Assembly (NCBI GenBank): GCA_963575745.1
Contig: CAUYUJ010018316.1
Coordinates: 489,494 to 553,493 of the forward strand
Source: Prorocentrum cordatum
Taxonomy: Eukaryota; Sar; Dinophyceae; Prorocentrales; Prorocentraceae
DNA length: 64,000 bases
Direction of reading: 5' to 3'
Position 1 is the stretch's first letter. Each line of letters begins with the position of its first letter. Under the pieces are notes generated by a model, which saw only the letters and a program-made list of their open reading frames with translations, did not search any database and was not told where the DNA came from. Shown here one piece after another: positions 10,016 to 18,924 of the stretch. The position numbers and the translations under genes are program-made.

Positions 10016-10228
10016 TTAGCTCAGTTTAAACAAAACCTCCGACTCGATGATTTCCTCCAGGGCCAGCCCGACCACCTCTCGAGGTAGTGGCAGGATCACT
10101 CGGACCCTCTCTGGAAGGCAAGGGGAAGCCCTCAGGAGCCGATCGATGGACATGATCAGGCGCGTATCCCAGAATCTATTGCGAGAGGCCGCGCTCCTAC
10201 GGCCTCGGTGGTTCCGAGGTCGAGGCAT
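10016..10228 (-). CDS. Small ORF (70 aa), unknown, behind a possible spliced-leader relic
   Basis: Reading on the minus strand, ATG at 10228-10226 opens a 70-codon ORF that stops at 10018-10016. The start is basic (MPRPRNHRGRR). The rest looks like a compact helical domain (motifs FWDTRLIMSIDRLL and ALEEIIESEVLFKLS), unlike the biased composition of the shadow ORFs around it. The possible SL relic at 10262-10283 lies 33 bp upstream on the same strand, where a trans-spliced mRNA would carry it, so the piece could be a retroposed cDNA or a 3' exon. The frame stays open upstream to about 10378, so the ATG is not proven. No family was recognised and no function is proposed. Existence as a gene is tentative. 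Confidence 0.3.
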   Translation of the reverse strand: MPRPRNHRGRRSAASRNRFWDTRLIMSIDRLLRASPCLPERVRVILPLPREVVGLALEEIIESEVLFKLS

Positions 10229-10261
10229 GAGGAAAGAGAGAGGAAATACTTTTCCTCGCGT

Positions 10262-10283
10262 CTTGAGCCACAGTGTTTCCGGA
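10262..10283 (-). other. Possible relict dinoflagellate spliced leader
   Basis: On the minus strand the 22 bases match the DinoSL consensus at 17 of 22 positions, including the last nine (TGGCTCAAG). Genomic SL relics mark genes re-inserted from trans-spliced mRNA in dinoflagellates. A match this imperfect could occur by chance in 64 kb, so it is suggestive only. Confidence 0.35.
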
Positions 10284-11090
10284 GCACTTTTGGCGGATTC
10301 TGATGTCCAGGAGGCGGAGTCGCTCCACCTGGACACCAAAATCCGTGGGAGGCGGGCGAAGGTCGCACCGGCTTCCAAATTGCTCCCATCACTCCACGCC
10401 TCTCAGTCCAGTCTCAGCCCCACGTGTGCTGACGGGCGTCCAGGCCGTTACGCCCAGAACTGCACGGAATCAATTCACTCAAAATGGCCCCGCTGGATTG
10501 TCTGGGGCACCATCGGCCCACGGGGCCAGGGGGAAAAAACGCGACATGGTATCACGGAGCCGGACAAGGGGAACAAAAACACAACATTTCATCACACGGG
10601 CCTGTTCTCCTAAGCGCTGGCGCAAAGCCGGTCTGAAGTACGATTTCTGTGCGTGCATCTGTGGAGCTAACCAGCTCATGCTATCAAGTTCGGTCGTGCG
10701 GAGCTTCTGCGGTGCTACTGGGCTCGTCATGCTCGCCGTCAGCCTGCGACCACAAGGATCACATTGGAGCGGCAGGCATCTGTCCCCCGCCGCGTGGCCG
10801 ATAGCCTGCTTACCCGGTGCTACTCCCCACACACGGGAGGGGGAGGGGGGGGGAGGGGGAGGGGGACAAGCTGGGTGCGCTCGCGTCATATCTGACATCC
10901 TACCCCTCCCTTCCATCCCTTACCATGGCGCAGATCCCCTCTCTACTCGCACAGTCGGATGTCGAGCAGGGCACTGATCCCGAAAGGGTACGCGATGCAT
11001 TGTAGAGCACGGCGTGGCATGGCGTAGAAGAGCACCGCAAAGCGTAGCATCAACCTAGCATTGCATTGCACGCCGTGGCATGGCACAGGA
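10284..11090. other. Intergenic, no supported gene
   Basis: The segment holds a G-rich stretch at about 10838-10868 and imperfect repeats of GCATTG and CGTGGCATGGC at 10995-11090. ORFs on both strands show no recognisable domain. Confidence 0.4.
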
Positions 11091-11285
11091 AATGACGCCA
11101 GCGCTGCAGTGGGAGCACGAGTCGAAACGAGCGGAAGCGCGGAAATGAGGCCACCGCTGCAGCGGGAGCACCATTCGGAACGAGCGGAAGCGCGGAAATG
11201 AGGCCAACGCTGCAGCGGGAGCGCGATTCGGAACGAGCCGGGCCCGAAAATGAGGCCGGCGCCGCAGCGAGAGCAGCATTTTGAC
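11091..11285. repeat. 53-bp tandem repeat, about 3.7 units
   Basis: AATGAGGCCA anchors at 11091, 11144, 11197 and 11249 (period 53, 53, 52). Units carry GCTGCAGCGGGAGCAC and CGGAACGAGCGGAAGCGC. It sits just upstream of the retrotransposon. Confidence 0.88.
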
Positions 11286-11697
11286 AAAAATGCACGCGAA
11301 AACCGAACTCCCGGGAAACCTGCGTAAAAAACAGGACGCGGGGGGGGGGGGGGGCGAACGCTCCCAGCACGTCATCAGGGGAAGAGGGGAGAGTAGTATT
11401 CATATTGAATGACTGTGGAGGGGGGGGGCGGGGAAGAGGGCGCCCCTTGGGTGTGGGGGGCACCCTTGCCCGGCCTGCCTCACGCGTGGCCCCCGCCGCG
11501 GGCCCGCGCGCCATCGGCAGCCGCGGGCGACAGCGCCCGCCTCCGCACGACGCGGCGCTCGCGCAGCCGCGAGCCAGGCTGGCATCGGCGACAGCGCCGC
11601 GCTCGCCACACTGCCAGGATATTGCTGTGCTATTCAGGCTCGAGATCTTCTCTCGAGCCACCACAGTGCACAACAGCCACGACAGCCTGCAGCAGAG

Positions 11698-13356
11698 ATG
11701 ACCGGAAGGAAGCCAGGCTGGACGTGCGGCCAGTGCCACACTCACGTGGACGGGCGCCTCTGGGAGTGCTCATCGTGTGGGTCGCAGTTTGCGGATCGTG
11801 CTCGCCGTAGTCGCCAGCCAAGCCGCCCCCGCCAGCCATCCCAGCCTCGCGCCTCAGAGCGCGAGTACAGCACACCCCGCCAGCCCTGGGTGCCAGTCCA
11901 GCCCAAGGCGAGGCCGAGCGAACGCGATCGAGATCGCGACCGCAGGGACAGAGACCGCGATCGAGAGCCCAAGCAGGACAAAGAGGCGGCCCACGAAATG
12001 CACAAGGCTCTGGGAAAGTACCTCGACAGAATAGTACCAGCTACGCAGGCCTACGCGGAGTCCCACCCACAGTGGCCAGAATGGAAGAAGCCAGAGGACA
12101 CTCGTCACTACCGAGCCTATCGCGACCGTCCCCACAGCCGCATGCAGGTGCTCGGAAAGATGGGAGTCTCAGCAGCTCGTGCCCGAAAGCCAGACGACGA
12201 GGTGAACGAGGAGTTAGCCATGCTGAATTACGCAGCCAATCAGCTCAAGACTTTCAAGGATCAGCGGCAGGAAGCAGTGGAGCGCCTTGCCTCGGCGAAG
12301 GAGAAGTTGCACAACACATATGCGAGGATCAACTTGTTGGAAACGCAAGCCAAGGAGCTGCGAGACGAGGTCGACGATCTCAATCAGGCCCTGACGGAGA
12401 TAGATGGCAAGATCGCGAACGAGATGACAGATCTGATCGAGCAGGCGCCCATGCACGCGGAGGAGGGAGTCGGGCCAGCCTCAGAGGCAGTCAAAGGCCC
12501 GCCCACAGCAGCCCCAGCGGGGCCGCCCCCGCGTGCGCCACAGCAGCAGCAAGCAGCAGGAGCAAATGTCTACCTGCAGGAGAACCAGGCCCTTCGCGAG
12601 GCCAGTGCTCAGATGCAGGCAGCACAGGCACAGATGCAGCAACAGATGCAGCACATGAACGCGTTCATGAGCGCCTACCTTCCACAGGGAGTACCAGCGC
12701 CCGTGGGGCCGTGTCCCACGCCAGGGACTCCAGCAGTGGGGTTCCCCCCAGCGCCCCCGCTCCTCGGGGGCGCGCAGCAGCAGCAGCCAGCTCAGTCGCT
12801 TCCGCCTGGATCGAGCGCGGGATTCACGGACGCCGAGCTCGGGGCGGTGCTGGCCAGGTTGCACCAGAACGTCGGGTGTGCTCCAGTCTTCCAGCCAGGA
12901 GCTTTCGGGCCCCCGCCCCAGGGGCTGCCGCAAGGACCAGCGGCCGCGCAGCCCGAGCCGCCGACGACGAAAGCTGCAGCCAAGTCGGTGCCGCCGCCAA
13001 CAGCACCGCCAGCAGCACCGACAGCGCCGCAACAGGCGGCAGCAGCAGCCATTCCAGTTCCAGAGGAGAGTCACGCCCCAGTCAGTCAGGAGAACAGCAC
13101 CTTCCCAGGGCCTACTCAGATGTGGGGCCAGCCAGAGACGCCGCGGGAGGATCCAGCTTCGTTTGCACCGACCCAGGTTGCAGGAGGTCCCTCCCAGGAG
13201 TCGCCACTTCTTCAGGGAGCTCACTCCACGCTCGACCCCGAGACCGGTCAGATGAAAGTGCAGCTGGTCGAGCCCAAGGCGAGGACAGCCCCCGAAGCTT
13301 TCGAGCGGCCGCCTCACAAGTATCAGATGACAGATGCAGGCCACGGCGACAGCTAG
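11698..13356 (+). CDS. Retrotransposon ORF1 protein: zinc finger plus coiled coil
   Basis: 552 codons from ATG to TAG, uninterrupted. The start follows an open-frame-free leader and leads directly into a zinc finger, WTCGQCHTHVDG...WECSSCG (residues about 8-27), spaced C-x2-C-x10-C-x2-C like the RanBP2 type. Next come a charged Arg/Asp stretch (residues about 75-98, RDRDRDRRDRDRDRE), a predicted coiled coil (about 180-255: LNYAANQLKTFKDQR through ELRDEVDDLNQALTEIDG) and a long Gln/Pro/Ala-rich tail. Finger, charged region and coiled coil suit a LINE ORF1 protein, which binds element RNA and multimerises. The family assignment rests on position before ORF2 and this architecture; no specific homologue is named. 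The ORF2 frame (frame 3) stays open for the last 1285 nt of ORF1, so expression by -1 frameshift or reinitiation is possible but unproven. Confidence 0.85.
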   Translation: MTGRKPGWTCGQCHTHVDGRLWECSSCGSQFADRARRSRQPSRPRQPSQPRASEREYSTPRQPWVPVQPKARPSERDRDRDRRDRDRDREPKQDKEAAHEMHKALGKYLDRIVPATQAYAESHPQWPEWKKPEDTRHYRAYRDRPHSRMQVLGKMGVSAARARKPDDEVNEELAMLNYAANQLKTFKDQRQEAVERLASAKEKLHNTYARINLLETQAKELRDEVDDLNQALTEIDGKIANEMTDLIEQAPMHAEEGVGPASEAVKGPPTAAPAGPPPRAPQQQQAAGANVYLQENQALREASAQMQAAQAQMQQQMQHMNAFMSAYLPQGVPAPVGPCPTPGTPAVGFPPAPPLLGGAQQQQPAQSLPPGSSAGFTDAELGAVLARLHQNVGCAPVFQPGAFGPPPQGLPQGPAAAQPEPPTTKAAAKSVPPPTAPPAAPTAPQQAAAAAIPVPEESHAPVSQENSTFPGPTQMWGQPETPREDPASFAPTQVAGGPSQESPLLQGAHSTLDPETGQMKVQLVEPKARTAPEAFERPPHKYQMTDAGHGDS

Positions 13357-14715
13357 TCACCTTCGGAGTAGCTGAAGTATGCGAGTACAACCCGTGGGAG
13401 CGTTCTCGCGCGCTGGCTAGTACACCGACGCCGTCTTTTTCAACGTCCACTGCTCGCTCACCCTGGACGCCGCCTCGCACAGCGTCCACAGCTTCCTCCT
13501 CTGAAGGTGCCTCCTTTTCTGCGTGCCCGCAGCCCGAAGCATCGGGTATCGCTGCACTGTCAGTCGTAGACGCATGTGCAACAGCAGCGAGCAAAAATAA
13601 TTCATTGACCGTGACAGCGCCAGCTCTCGCTGCTCACCAGACAGCTCTGGGTCCAGGGGGCCCCTCGCTGGCTGAGTTTTCCACCTTTCAGCTCGCGCAA
13701 ACTACCTCCAGGCAGGAGGCGAGTGGTATGTCCGCTTCTTGCCTTGATCCCCCTTCTCCCCGCCGCAGTGCAAGAAAAAATGACAATGCGGTCAGGGCGG
13801 GCCGTCTTTCGGCCAGAATCCTGTCAGGACACGCCCGCCCCTGGGCCATCGTTGCCACAGTGTGGGGCACTGATCGCGCCTTAGTTGATTGGCTCGAGTA
13901 CTGCGTGGAATGGGTTGCCGAGCATATTAGGACCAGTGACGCTCTCCGTCACTTAGGTCTCACTTTCGGGCAGCGATACGATTCGGCGAGAGAGTTCTGC
14001 CAGGAGGCCTGGTGCCTCGCAGGGCCGGAGCGACGTAAATACATTCGTAGGCTTGCATGTTTGAGAGTTTATGATTCAGACGCTTGGCGCTCAGAGTTCG
14101 AGTTTGCTTGGGGCGCTGTCACGCGTCAGTCAGGCAGAATGCGTCAGGAGTCGGGCATCTCCACTTCCTTTCCCAGGCAGTGGTATAACGACGCGGCTCG
14201 CGGTGCCCATCGTTTCTGGGAGTCATTCTTGCACGTTACAGATCCAGAGCCGAGCAATTTCAAACGACCGTCCGCGGGGTCTGCCCGCAGGGATCGTTGG
14301 ATACCAGCGCGGCTGGCGCCGCCGCGCATGGATCTAGTGCCAGACCCTGAATCGAGTCCCCAGCACGACGGGGATATAACCGATCAGGATCTGGTGCCAG
14401 ACATCGCGAGCAGCGACTCGGACTCGAATCTGCTGCAGATTTCAGCTCTTGTGTCTCCAGCCTCTGCTGCAGGCACGCTCGGAAGCGAGGGCAGCAGCCA
14501 AGAGGTTTTCCGGACTCCGGCTGCCCTCCCAGTTTCCTGTTTTCCCTTGCACACACCTTCGGCTGATGCAGCCAGTGCAACCCCCGCGGGATGTGTTGGC
14601 AGCCCTTCTTCTGAAAAAGCCTTGGATTTATACCATCTCCTCGGCTTTGAGATGACGCAAGACAGCCAGGCCGTTTCGGATGGAGCAGAGCGTGAACTCG
14701 GACCCCGAACCCAGG
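13350..14715 (+). CDS. Retrotransposon ORF2, N-terminal region (unknown function)
   Basis: Frame 3 takes over as ORF1 stops at 13354-13356. The first protein-like stretch, QLVTFGVAEVCEYNPWE, resembles an RVxF-type docking motif (VTF followed by acidic and aromatic residues), as in protein phosphatase 1 partners; this is inference only. A Trp/Arg-rich, apparently globular part follows (WAIVATVWGTDRALVDWL, LGLTFGQRYDSAREFCQEAW, RRKYIRRLACLRVYDSDAW). No ATG occurs before about 13726, so the start is not defined; translation may come from ORF1 by frameshift. The frame is lost near the G6/C4 run at 14709-14720, after which frame 1 carries on. The frame-3 ORF extends upstream to 12072 inside ORF1, but that part is Ser/Ala/Arg-biased and looks like shadow. 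Confidence 0.6.
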
Positions 14716-15683
14716 GGGGCCCCTTTCGTATTGGCCACTCCAAGGGGGGAGGTCGAAGCGCCAGGGGGCTCCCAGAGCGGGGAACCTCTCTCTCGAGTCG
14801 CTCTGCCTCAGTGCTCCAATGCCGCCCCAGCATGTGCGAGCCATTCGGAGAAGAGGCATGCCAGCTCTAGTGCTCATCATCCTTCGTCCAGTCTCTTTTG
14901 TGAGCTCGGGCTTCTCTCTCCTGCTTGGGCGCCGTGCCAGCCGTCGCCGAGAGTCCACTGGCGCTTCGACGACATTCCCGCTTGGGAGGAGCCAGCGCGG
15001 CATGCTATTGAACAGTGCCCTCCCAGGTTCGCTGACTGGACGGAGCTACACTATTACGCACGCGCGTCTCTCGACATTACGGACCCCGACTCGGCAAGTT
15101 GGGCCGTTGCCTTTGTTCCAAGAGACAGTGACGGTCACTCCTACGGGGGTTCCTTTGCAGCAGATGGGGGCGCTCGTGCGACTTGCCCCTCACCCCAAAA
15201 ACCGACAGCACCGACGTCGAGTTTTAAGAATTGCTTGGGCCTTGCTGGCCTCCATGGGACATGAAGGGGACCTACCGGTGCACATATGGTCAGACAGTCT
15301 CAGCGCCGTGGACTTCCTCAACGGACGTTCGAACAGCAAGGCTGAGAGGCACATTGCGCGTGTCACGTACGTCTTGTTGCAGCGGGCGCGCGCGCGTGGA
15401 CGTGCACATCGCGCGCGTGCACGGGCATGACATGCACCCTTGGAACACTCTTGTTGACAATGCTGCCCGCGCTGCCATGCGCGAAGCACTACCATCTAGT
15501 GAGCTCCCTGAGTCGCTGACTGATGCTACGACAGAGGTCGAGTGGGAGTGGCTCCTGTACGCCTCGCAGGAAGACGTCGCTGCCCCCCCCCCCCCCCCCG
15601 GTTACAACCGCTCGGGGGGGCTTCCAGGCTTTAGCCTTCCAAGGTGTTCATCCGGGGTATGACAGGACACGTTGAAGATATAG
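14716..15683 (+). CDS. Retrotransposon ORF2, RNase H-like domain (frameshifted)
   Basis: The coding signal moves from frame 1 (WELHYYARASL-like region, SWAVAFVPRDSDGHSYGGSF near 15090-15150) to frame 2 (LRIAWALLASMGHEGDL, VHIWSDSLSAVDFLNGR near 15220-15330) and frame 3 (DVHIARVHGHDMHPWN, LVDNAARAAM near 15395-15480). The SDS block and the V-x-GH...N..vD..A block match the second and last catalytic segments of RNase H; the strand-1 segment is weaker. The role would be removal of RNA from the RNA-DNA hybrid. The two frame changes fall near 15190 and 15400, and a C17 run follows at 15583-15599. The position upstream of the endonuclease is unusual: in RNase H-bearing LINEs of the I group it normally follows RT. 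No intact reading frame remains. Confidence 0.7.
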
Positions 15684-17876
15684 TGCATCCTGGAAAAACT
15701 AAGGTGGTCCAGCAGACCCATCATTCTCACTGTTGCGCAGTGCAACACTAGATCCCTTTCACAATCTAGGAAGCGTTCCTCCCAGGCTTTAGTTCAAGGG
15801 ATGCGGTCACATATGACGCGTTACCAATTCCAACGTCGGAAGACTCTGATTGTAGGAGTACAGAAGGCAAGAACGCCTCAAGGGGTACGCAGGAAGGGGG
15901 ACTACCACGTCATAGCCTCAGGGCAAGTTGCGCAGACTGCAGGGGTGGAGCTTTGGTTGAACCTGCAGCAGCCCTACGGCCACTGTGGGGGGAGACCCCT
16001 GCACTTCATACCACGACGCGCTTTTGTCTTGCATGCGCCCCCCCGCCTGCTGGTTGTCAGAGTGCAGGCGCCAGGCCTAGAGCTGGTCATTCGCGTTGCA
16101 CATGCCATGCGCTCGGGACACAAGGCCGCCGAGAGGGCTCAGTTATGGGAATCCCTTGATGAGCAGACCTCGAAATGGGGAGCGCAGCTCTTGCTCATAG
16201 ATGCTAACGCGCGCCTAGGGAGCACTTCCATTAATCAAGTAGGACAGGCAGGCTTCGTTCAGGAAGAGGACCCGCCAGGGGAACGATTTCGCCAGTCACT
16301 AGAAGAAAGTGATTTGTGGGCGGTCAACACACTAGCAGGACAGCCAGACGACTACACATTTGTCAGTACGCAGGGGCTTAGGCACAGGATTGATTACATA
16401 TGTGCTGCGCCGTGGCTTGCGTCAGTCGCCTCAGAGGTTGGAGTTTGGAAAGGCTTGGATAATTTCTCCAATCGGAGGGATCACATACCTGTCCTCATCA
16501 CGTTTCAGCACACACATACCTCGAATAAGAAGACCAGTGCGGGGGTTCGGCTTGACAGCTCCCTTCTCAGACATCCCCAGAAGGTTGCCCTCATTCAGGA
16601 CAAGCTAAAATCCGCCCCCCTGCATCCATGGGAGGCCCCCGACTCGGAGCATATGTCACAAGCCGTTCAGACAGTCAACCAGATTGCCTCCCAGTGCTTT
16701 GTTCGCCAGGGCAGCCGACCGAGGCAACCGTTCATCACTAACGAAAGTCATCAGCTTGCTGTTGCGCGACGCGGTGCCCTCAGGGTCCTTTGGAAAACCC
16801 CCCGCCTTCCCCAGGGGGTCCAGGCTGGCGACATCTTGAGGCGCTTTGCGGGGAGGTGGGTCACTGGGGACATTGCCAGGGGTCGCGGTGAGCTTGTTGT
16901 TTGTCCGTGGGGAAGCCTGCGCCAGCAAGTTGCAGCGTGGGCCAAGCAGTTGCTTAGAGGTCGCAGTCGCCCAGCTGAGTTCCAGAAAGCCCTGCGCAGT
17001 TTCATTCTTACCTCCAAGTCTTTCCTCGCGCGCGGCCTAGAGAATGACAGGACGTCTTTTCTTGAGAACGCCGCAAGTGAAGCAAAGCTCTCAGCAGATG
17101 CACGCATGTCTAGGGAGCAGCGGGGGCATTGCAGAACTTTGCTGCGGTTCGGGGGCAGGGATAAGAAACCAATGGCTTTCCCCCACATGCTAGATGACAA
17201 TGGCGAGGCCATCCCCACGGCTTCGGGAGTCGCCCAACACACGCAGAAACAGTTTGGAGGCATCGAGAAAGGCGAATCTCTCACAGCTGATGACATCGTG
17301 GCTCGCTTCAACGGCAGTGGGGATTCACACAGCCCAGACAGCAACTCGCTCCCTTCCTTTTGTCTGCCTGCTCCCTTTGTTGCTGACGATGATGCGCTGC
17401 CGCCGACGCTGCTGCCGCACGACGACGGAAGGGCCGGAGGCGTCCCAGTCTCGAGCGACGATAAGAAGGGCTCTGGTCGGGATGACTGGCTGCGCGCGCG
17501 TGGTTGCACGATTCCCAACGCCGCAATTTTTCCCCAGAGCTCGCAGACTTTTGTGAGCGGGACTGGGCCGCCTCCCCTACCTGCTGGAGACTTGGAGACT
17601 GCCCGTCCATCTCGCTCTTCTCATTGCGTCCCTGCACATCTCGACATCCGCTTTCTCATGCGCCGCGCGTCACTCAACGCTGCTGCAGAGCCAGACGGGC
17701 TTCGGGATGCCCTAAGTAAGGTGGCGGCGGAGGAGATGTCTCGCATATTACTTCCCCTGCCGTGCAAAGTGTCGCTCGCAGGAAGAGAACCCCCGGGGTT
17801 AAAAGACGGTAGGGTGGCGTGGTTCTTGAAGGAGCCAAGGAAGTTGTTCTCGCCAAGAATCAAAGGAATATCTTGA
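15684..17876 (+). CDS. Retrotransposon ORF2, APE-type endonuclease and N-terminal RT part
   Basis: The frame is open from 15684 to TGA at 17874-17876; the first ATG is at 15801, but conserved sequence begins earlier (VAQCNTRSL, about 15732-15758), so that ATG is probably not a true start. Endonuclease/exonuclease/phosphatase motifs: VGVQKART at 15852-15875, LLLIDANARLGS near 16191-16226, HRIDYICAAP near 16383-16412 and RRDHIPVL near 16476-16499. The enzyme class nicks target DNA to prime reverse transcription. In the first motif the expected catalytic Glu (VQEAR) is Lys (AAG at 15864), which should abolish nicking. The C-terminal third enters RT (ASLNAAAEPDGLRDAL, LKDGRVAWFLK near 17670-17835). 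Coding then switches to frame 1. A 255-codon minus-strand ORF across this region is a shadow. Confidence 0.85.
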   Translation, partial: CILEKLRWSSRPIILTVAQCNTRSLSQSRKRSSQALVQGMRSHMTRYQFQRRKTLIVGVQKARTPQGVRRKGDYHVIASGQVAQTAGVELWLNLQQPYGHCGGRPLHFIPRRAFVLHAPPRLLVVRVQAPGLELVIRVAHAMRSGHKAAERAQLWESLDEQTSKWGAQLLLIDANARLGSTSINQVGQAGFVQEEDPPGERFRQSLEESDLWAVNTLAGQPDDYTFVSTQGLRHRIDYICAAPWLASVASEVGVWKGLDNFSNRRDHIPVLITFQHTHTSNKKTSAGVRLDSSLLRHPQKVALIQDKLKSAPLHPWEAPDSEHMSQAVQTVNQIASQCFVRQGSRPRQPFITNESHQLAVARRGALRVLWKTPRLPQGVQAGDILRRFAGRWVTGDIARGRGELVVCPWGSLRQQVAAWAKQLLRGRSRPAEFQKALRSFILTSKSFLARGLENDRTSFLENAASEAKLSADARMSREQRGHCRTLLRFGGRDKKPMAFPHMLDDNGEAIPTASGVAQHTQKQFGGIEKGESLTADDIVARFNGSGDSHSPDSNSLPSFCLPAPFVADDDALPPTLLPHDDGRAGGVPVSSDDKKGSGRDDWLRARGCTIPNAAIFPQSSQTFVSGTGPPPLPAGDLETARPSRSSHCVPAHLDIRFLMRRASLNAAAEPDGLRDALSKVAAEEMSRILLPLPCKVSLAGREPPGLKDGRVAWFLKEPRKLFSPRIKGIS

Positions 17877-18435
17877 AACCGAACACGCTGGGAAACTCTA
17901 CCATCATTTTGTTCGTGGGCGAGCTCTCGGCCTCCTCCAGAGTGCTCTCCTTCTGGAGCAGCAAGGCCGGCTCCCTGGTCGCTCGTGCGAGACATCCTCG
18001 CACATGGTTCGTTTGCATTGGTCCGCGGCTGAGATGGTCAAGGCGAGCAGCTCTGCGATCTTCCTCGATTTGCCCAATGCTTTCTACTCGGTTATTCGGC
18101 AGTTCGCGCTCTCGCTTCCCAGGGATCAGGACGACATAGCGCACGTACTTCAGGAGTGCGAGTTACCAGAAGTCTTGGGGAACGCTGTCTTGCTCCAGCT
18201 GGAGCACGAGGTTCCTGTTCTTGAGGAGTTTCTTGAGCCCTCCCATCTCCTGGAGTTTCTCCAGGAGAGCCAAACAGGCGCTTTTTGGAAAACGGGGGGG
18301 AGCTCTGACTACATTCGGCCGCGCACGGGTTCGCGTCCTGGCATTTTTCTTGCCGCGGATGCGTTCAATCTTGTGTTCGGGCGAGTTCACATTTTTGTTG
18401 ATCAGGCCATGATACGGGAGGGCCTTGTTTGGGCC
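17877..18435 (+). CDS. Retrotransposon ORF2, reverse transcriptase fingers/palm segment
   Basis: Frame 1 continues RT directly from 17881: the stretch HAGKLYHHFVRGRALGLLQ, then RLPGRSCETSSHMVRLHW, leads into the first palm motif AIFLDLPNAFYSV, whose catalytic Asp is at 18067-18069. A later motif TGSRPGIFLAADAFNLVF lies near 18325-18375. It polymerises element cDNA from the nicked target. The frame is lost at the C7 run at 18434-18440 (annotated stop in this frame at 18486), after which frame 2 supplies the active-site FVDD block. It is clearly one domain with the next segment. Confidence 0.85.
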
Positions 18436-18920
18436 CCCCCCTTCGCCCCCTCGGCTCGCTTCTCTCGACGGCAGCGCGCAGACTAGGCCCACCTCCTCTT
18501 TTGTCGATGACATGCATATCGTCAATGCCACGCACAGCTCGGATAGGGCCACCCCTGTCACCCAGAGGACCTTGGACATTCTTTACGAGGCGGTCTGCAG
18601 AGTAGGTATGCGGCTCAATCCGGATAAGACTGTTGTCATGTTCAGGTTTCGGCACAAAGGGTCTCGTGCTCAGACTCTTTTATTGCGTGCTGACGACGAG
18701 CCGGACATCGCCTCTCCGAAGTGGGGCATGCGCGTGCGGGTCGTGACCACCCATAAAGTTTTAGGGGTCAGGATCTCCCAGGGCGGCCCCATGGCCCCCG
18801 AACTTACCGCCCGGCTGGTTGCGGCGAGACAGGCCCTTAGGCCTGCATGGGCCACTATTCGCCCCCGCGTTGCTCTCTCGGTTCGGGCGAAGACCATCTT
18901 GTCCGAGGCGCTTGCCTCCA
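18425..18920 (+). CDS. Retrotransposon ORF2, reverse transcriptase active site (FVDD)
   Basis: Frame 2 carries SSFVDDMHIVNAT, with codons Phe 18500, Val 18503, Asp 18506 and Asp 18509: the YxDD-type polymerase motif with Phe in the first place. Downstream motifs MRLNPDKTVVMF and THKVLGVRIS match RT palm/thumb blocks of non-LTR elements. The catalytic pair is intact although the surrounding frame is not. The frame changes near the T7 run at about 18921-18930, where coding moves to frame 3 (SSATWGHLTSRLQGK). Confidence 0.85.
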
Positions 18921-18924
18921 CTTT

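Noticed and set aside
12072-13349. First half of the 932-codon frame-3 ORF as a separate gene
   Set aside because: It lies inside ORF1 in another frame and is Ser/Ala/Arg-biased; only the part after 13350 carries protein-like sequence.
16751-17518. 255-codon minus-strand ORF
   Set aside because: Antisense to the endonuclease/RT linker, whose plus frame has recognisable motifs.
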